This document shows positions 31,284 to 33,586 of a DNA stretch of 33,586 bases, piece after piece. The translations under genes and the position numbers were made by a program. The notes under the pieces were generated by a model. It saw nothing but the letters and a program-made list of their open reading frames with translations. It made no database searches and was not told where the DNA came from. Each line of letters opens with the position of its first letter. The stretch's first letter is position 1. Source of the stretch: Gammaproteobacteria bacterium (GTDB lineage: Bacteria > Pseudomonadota > Gammaproteobacteria > Pseudomonadales > Azotimanducaceae); NCBI GenBank assembly GCA_028821515.1, contig JAPPGA010000061.1, positions 1 to 33,586 of the forward strand, given 5' to 3'.

Positions 31284-32669
31284 TTACGCGGCGTTTCGAT
31301 AGGGATTGAACGCGAACGGTCGGCTTAATCGCTCAACGCCGGGCTTCAGCCCCTGCAGAAATTCCGTCTGCGAGTCCAGCAGCAGCGCGGGAAGTTCGTG
31401 GGTCATGCCTTCAACGACGATTAGGTGCGAGTTGCGGAACCCGTGCCGGACCTCCTTGGCATTGGCGATCGGTGTCCGCCCGTCCAGCGTGCCGGCACAG
31501 AAAAGGGTTGGCGCATCGCTTTCAACCGGAGTGCGAAAGTCGTCGCCAAGGTCATCGACACCGAGGGAGTCGCCGACGAAGGGGAACGGCAGGTTGAAGC
31601 TGTCGCCCAGAAGCGCGTCGGCGCGCTGGGACTCGATCAGTCGCATGCGTTCCGCGGTTCCTCCCGAGGCGTAGTCCATGGCCAATTGCATGCCGTGGAT
31701 GCCAGGGCCGGTGAGCCATCGCTCAACCCGGCGGGTCAGCGTCGTATAGTCGCCTTTCGCCAGTTGTCGGGTGAAGTGCGGCAGGTCGCGGATGGCGCGG
31801 ATGCTACCGAGCGCGGTTCCGATCACGACCTGCACGGCCAGCTTGCCGACCAGCGTGCGAATGTTCGCGGTGGGCAACCTCACGGTTTCGGGGGCGCGGT
31901 CGAACTTGTCGAGAACTTCGGCGATCTCACTGAAGAGGTCGGGAAACTGGCCCTTCAGCCTCCGATCGGTTCGAGCAAGGTCGCTGAGATGGCGGAAGTG
32001 CCAATCGACGTTCGCCGGGAGCTTGTGGGTGTGGTCTAGACCCTCGACGATGCAAAGGATCGCCCGGTCGACGTGCTCGCCGTGCGTCTTGAGGAACGTC
32101 AGGCCAAGGTGGGAGCCGTAGCTCGCGCAGTGCAGGTTGACCTTGTCCACGCCGAGCGCCCGGCGTAGGTCATTGACATCGTGGGCATTCTCAATGGTGT
32201 TGTAGGCGTTCAGGTCGACGCCGAGCTCGTGCCAGTACGTGGCCAATCCGCGTGCGCTCTCGCGCTGCGCGTCGAGGAAGCCGTCGCGGGTCAGTACGGC
32301 GTCAAGGTCGTAGGGCGGTGGCAACGGGTTGACCAGGTTGGGCAGTGCGCCATTGGCACCCCGTTGGTCGAAGGTGACCACATCGCAAATCTCCGAGAAT
32401 CGCTCGACGTGTTCGAAGAAACTGGTCTCGAACGCGCCGATGGCGGGTACCCCCGGACCACCGGCCAGAACGACCAGTGGCGCCACACCGTGGTCCCGGC
32501 GGGCGGGAACGCGCACGAAGGGCAACCCGATCGCGGCACTCTCGTCATGCGTCCGGCACGACGGCACCAACAGCAATCCGCGCTCGGCATCGAGACTCCG
32601 ACCATTGGCGTGCACCAGCCGCAATGGCCAAGGGCCGACGATGCGGTACTCCGTGTTTCGTAGATTCAT
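31284..32669 (-). CDS. Alpha/beta hydrolase, peptidase S33-like
   Basis: The 461-residue product has the alpha/beta hydrolase features of the S33 (proline iminopeptidase/TAP-like) group. The oxyanion-loop segment is VVLAGGPGVPA (about 67-77), DQRGANGALP (about 101-110) follows, and the nucleophile elbow is LHCASYGSHLGL with S183. The catalytic Asp and His are probably D396 (GTLDGRTP) and H424 (GMTHELP). A helical cap of about 150 residues separates the halves. The elbow has Cys in the usual first Gly position (CxSxG). No signal peptide. ATG 32669 is chosen; TTG 32678 is less likely. It is the first gene of the hydrolase-Nudix-MBL unit. Whether it is a peptidase, esterase or lactonase cannot be decided. 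Confidence 0.88.
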   Translation of the reverse strand: MNLRNTEYRIVGPWPLRLVHANGRSLDAERGLLLVPSCRTHDESAAIGLPFVRVPARRDHGVAPLVVLAGGPGVPAIGAFETSFFEHVERFSEICDVVTFDQRGANGALPNLVNPLPPPYDLDAVLTRDGFLDAQRESARGLATYWHELGVDLNAYNTIENAHDVNDLRRALGVDKVNLHCASYGSHLGLTFLKTHGEHVDRAILCIVEGLDHTHKLPANVDWHFRHLSDLARTDRRLKGQFPDLFSEIAEVLDKFDRAPETVRLPTANIRTLVGKLAVQVVIGTALGSIRAIRDLPHFTRQLAKGDYTTLTRRVERWLTGPGIHGMQLAMDYASGGTAERMRLIESQRADALLGDSFNLPFPFVGDSLGVDDLGDDFRTPVESDAPTLFCAGTLDGRTPIANAKEVRHGFRNSHLIVVEGMTHELPALLLDSQTEFLQGLKPGVERLSRPFAFNPYRNAA

Positions 32670-32771
32670 GTGCTGCAATTTGTGTGCTTAGCTGAGGAAG
32701 CGGATTGAGAGCCCTTGTCAGGCCCCTGGTCGTCCCACGCAGAGGTCTTCGGGAAACCCGCTTACGCTCGA

Positions 32772-33086
32772 CTATTGCATGGCCAAGACCTCGGGCTGCG
32801 AGTTGGGGAAGTACAGCACATTGCCAACTATCTGCGAGCAGCGATATTCGTCTGCAGGGTATTTTGACCTCCGCCAAGCCGCCCACTCTTCGCAAACGCC
32901 CTTGTCGTCGACATACCCGAACACCAAGGCCACCCGTTCCCATTGGCCGAGTATCTTCTCCTCGAGCCAATAAGCCGGATACGACGTGCCGTCATGTTCA
33001 ACATACGGGTCTCCCAACGGAGCGGCATCGCCGGCTAGAGAAAACACCACGAGAATCGCCAAAACCGGTACTAGCAGTTGTCTCAT
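32772..33086 (-). CDS. Small secreted protein of unknown function
   Basis: This 104-residue product begins MRQLLVPVLAILVVFSLAG with likely cleavage after GDAA, so it should be exported. The mature part is acidic and aromatic (SYPAYWLEEKILGQWERVAL) with two cysteines (KGVCEEW, EYRCSQIV) that may form a disulfide. No domain recognised. ATG 33086 has a good ribosome site (GGGAG). The frame is open upstream without a family-like start. It is transcribed towards the alpha/beta hydrolase gene, whose promoter would lie in the ~100 bases between them. Confidence 0.65.
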   Translation of the reverse strand: MRQLLVPVLAILVVFSLAGDAAPLGDPYVEHDGTSYPAYWLEEKILGQWERVALVFGYVDDKGVCEEWAAWRRSKYPADEYRCSQIVGNVLYFPNSQPEVLAMQ

Positions 33087-33286
33087 TGCATCTCCCTCGC
33101 TTCGAGGGATGATCATATCTCGGGCGCTCCCCTGTCTGAGCAAGCCTCACCCAGCTCTCGAAGCAACGTGAAACCGGACCGAGGCAGATTTGTGGCGTAC
33201 TCGGGTGGACGTATTCGAAGTCCTGCCGGCAAACGCCGGGGCGCATACACTGAGTCGAATAGCTGCGCCTCGTTGAGATCCGACAT

Positions 33287-33333
33287 ATGCTCTTAAGGGC
33301 ATGCTAACCTGGATAGAAAGCCCTTAAGAGCAT
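33287..33333. promoter_or_regulatory. Perfect 14-base inverted repeat, probable operator for the XRE-type gene
   Basis: ATGCTCTTAAGGGC (33287-33300) is repeated as its exact reverse complement, GCCCTTAAGAGCAT (33320-33333), 19 bases apart. Each arm is itself nearly palindromic (GC-Y-CTTAAG-R-GC). The arm centres are 31 bases apart, about three DNA turns, so two dimers could bind on one face. The right arm overlaps the ATG (33332) of the XRE-type gene. This is the arrangement expected for autoregulation by an antitoxin-like HTH protein; binding is not shown. Confidence 0.7.
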
Positions 33334-33544
33334 GGTTGCCAAAAACACACTCTCGACATCGCCGCCCTACGCCGTGGAAGGCGCGCTTAAACAGCTTGGC
33401 GTAAACCTGAAGACAGCGCGCTTGCGCCGCAATCTCACCCTCCGGGATGTGAGCGGGAAACTCGGTGCAGGTGTCCGAGCAATCGCTGATGCCGAGAAGG
33501 GCAAACCAACGACAGGGATTGCGGTGTACTTCGGGGGTGCATGA
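33332..33544 (+). pseudogene. XRE-family antitoxin-like protein, apparently frameshifted
   Basis: The 70-residue frame encodes an N-terminal segment (STSPPYAVEGALKQLGVNL) and an XRE helix-turn-helix (KTARLRRNLTLRDVSGKL, then GAGVRAIADAEKGKPTTGIAVYF), as in HipB-like/type II antitoxins. Relatives continue past GIAVYF with about 30 more residues, often 'ALLWALGLLDQL..VADP'. Here the frame stops at 33542-33544. In another frame the sequence from about 33538 reads LLDSRRHGVVDV to the window end, resembling the missing tail, so a small indel near 33533-33548 is likely. A toxin gene would be expected beyond the window. The ATG lies in the right arm of the inverted repeat. Confidence 0.65.
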
Positions 33545-33586
33545 CAAATTTGTTGGATTCTAGGCGACACGGTGTTGTTGACGTTT

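Noticed and set aside
1-33586. tRNA or rRNA genes, CRISPR arrays, insertion sequences, riboswitches
   Set aside because: I looked for T-loop-like sequences, regularly spaced repeats and transposase motifs and found none that hold up; apparent TTCGAA hits lie inside coding genes.

Overview
The window is a gene-dense, high-GC stretch of a bacterial chromosome, most likely from a gammaproteobacterium. The lineage guess rests on a class Ia ribonucleotide reductase of the Pseudomonas type (large subunit with two ATP-cones, small subunit with a long Glu/Ala-rich N-terminal extension) and on an RNase T gene, a family largely confined to Gammaproteobacteria. The many single-copy oxidative and hydrolytic genes (two PhyH-type dioxygenases, a luciferase-like monooxygenase, a sulfatase, a cobalt-type nitrile hydratase, a Gfo/Idh/MocA oxidoreductase, an amidohydrolase and an HpcH-type aldolase) resemble genomes of uncultured marine or host-associated heterotrophs. 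That habitat guess is inference.

Layout. 1-5.2 kb (minus): nrdA then nrdB, with nrdA interrupted by a 378-residue intein carrying a LAGLIDADG endonuclease; a NrdR-box-like operator lies upstream. 5.4-6.7 kb (plus): a lower-GC pair, a DUF6998-like putative nuclease and a protein resembling the uracil-DNA glycosylase superfamily. 6.8-9.5 kb: core-type genes pcm (with a signal peptide), rnt and argG. 9.7-10.6 kb: an Mrr-type restriction endonuclease, followed after 3 bases by a formylglycine-type sulfatase. 12.1-14.5 kb: a GNAT acetyltransferase, a small lipoprotein, a secreted unknown protein and a MAPEG membrane protein. 14.6-16.9 kb (minus): a luciferase-like monooxygenase and PhyH operon. 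17.0-19.8 kb: a secreted unknown, an FAD amine-oxidase-like protein and a small putative lipoprotein. 20.1-23.8 kb (plus): a GHKL ATPase with an Ig-like domain, an HpcH/HpaI aldolase and an amidohydrolase. 23.9-26.1 kb (minus): a three-gene nitrile hydratase/thiocyanate hydrolase set with the beta subunit split in two, followed by a second PhyH gene. 26.2-27.3 kb: a Gfo/Idh/MocA oxidoreductase. 27.3-29.5 kb: a lower-GC pair, a two-helix membrane protein and a PIN-domain protein. 29.6-32.7 kb (minus): an alpha/beta hydrolase, Nudix and metallo-beta-lactamase-fold lactonase operon. 32.8-33.6 kb: a small secreted protein, then an XRE-type antitoxin-like gene behind a perfect 14-base inverted repeat and apparently frameshifted near the window end.

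The strongest points for follow-up are the intein in the catalytic RNR subunit, which is followed by glycine instead of the usual Cys/Ser/Thr nucleophile, the three-part nitrile hydratase, the GHKL-ATPase/Ig-like protein, and the two lower-GC gene pairs (DUF6998 with UDG-like; membrane protein with PIN) between core or metabolic genes. The last two look like acquired accessory or defence-type modules, but no function is demonstrated by the sequence alone.
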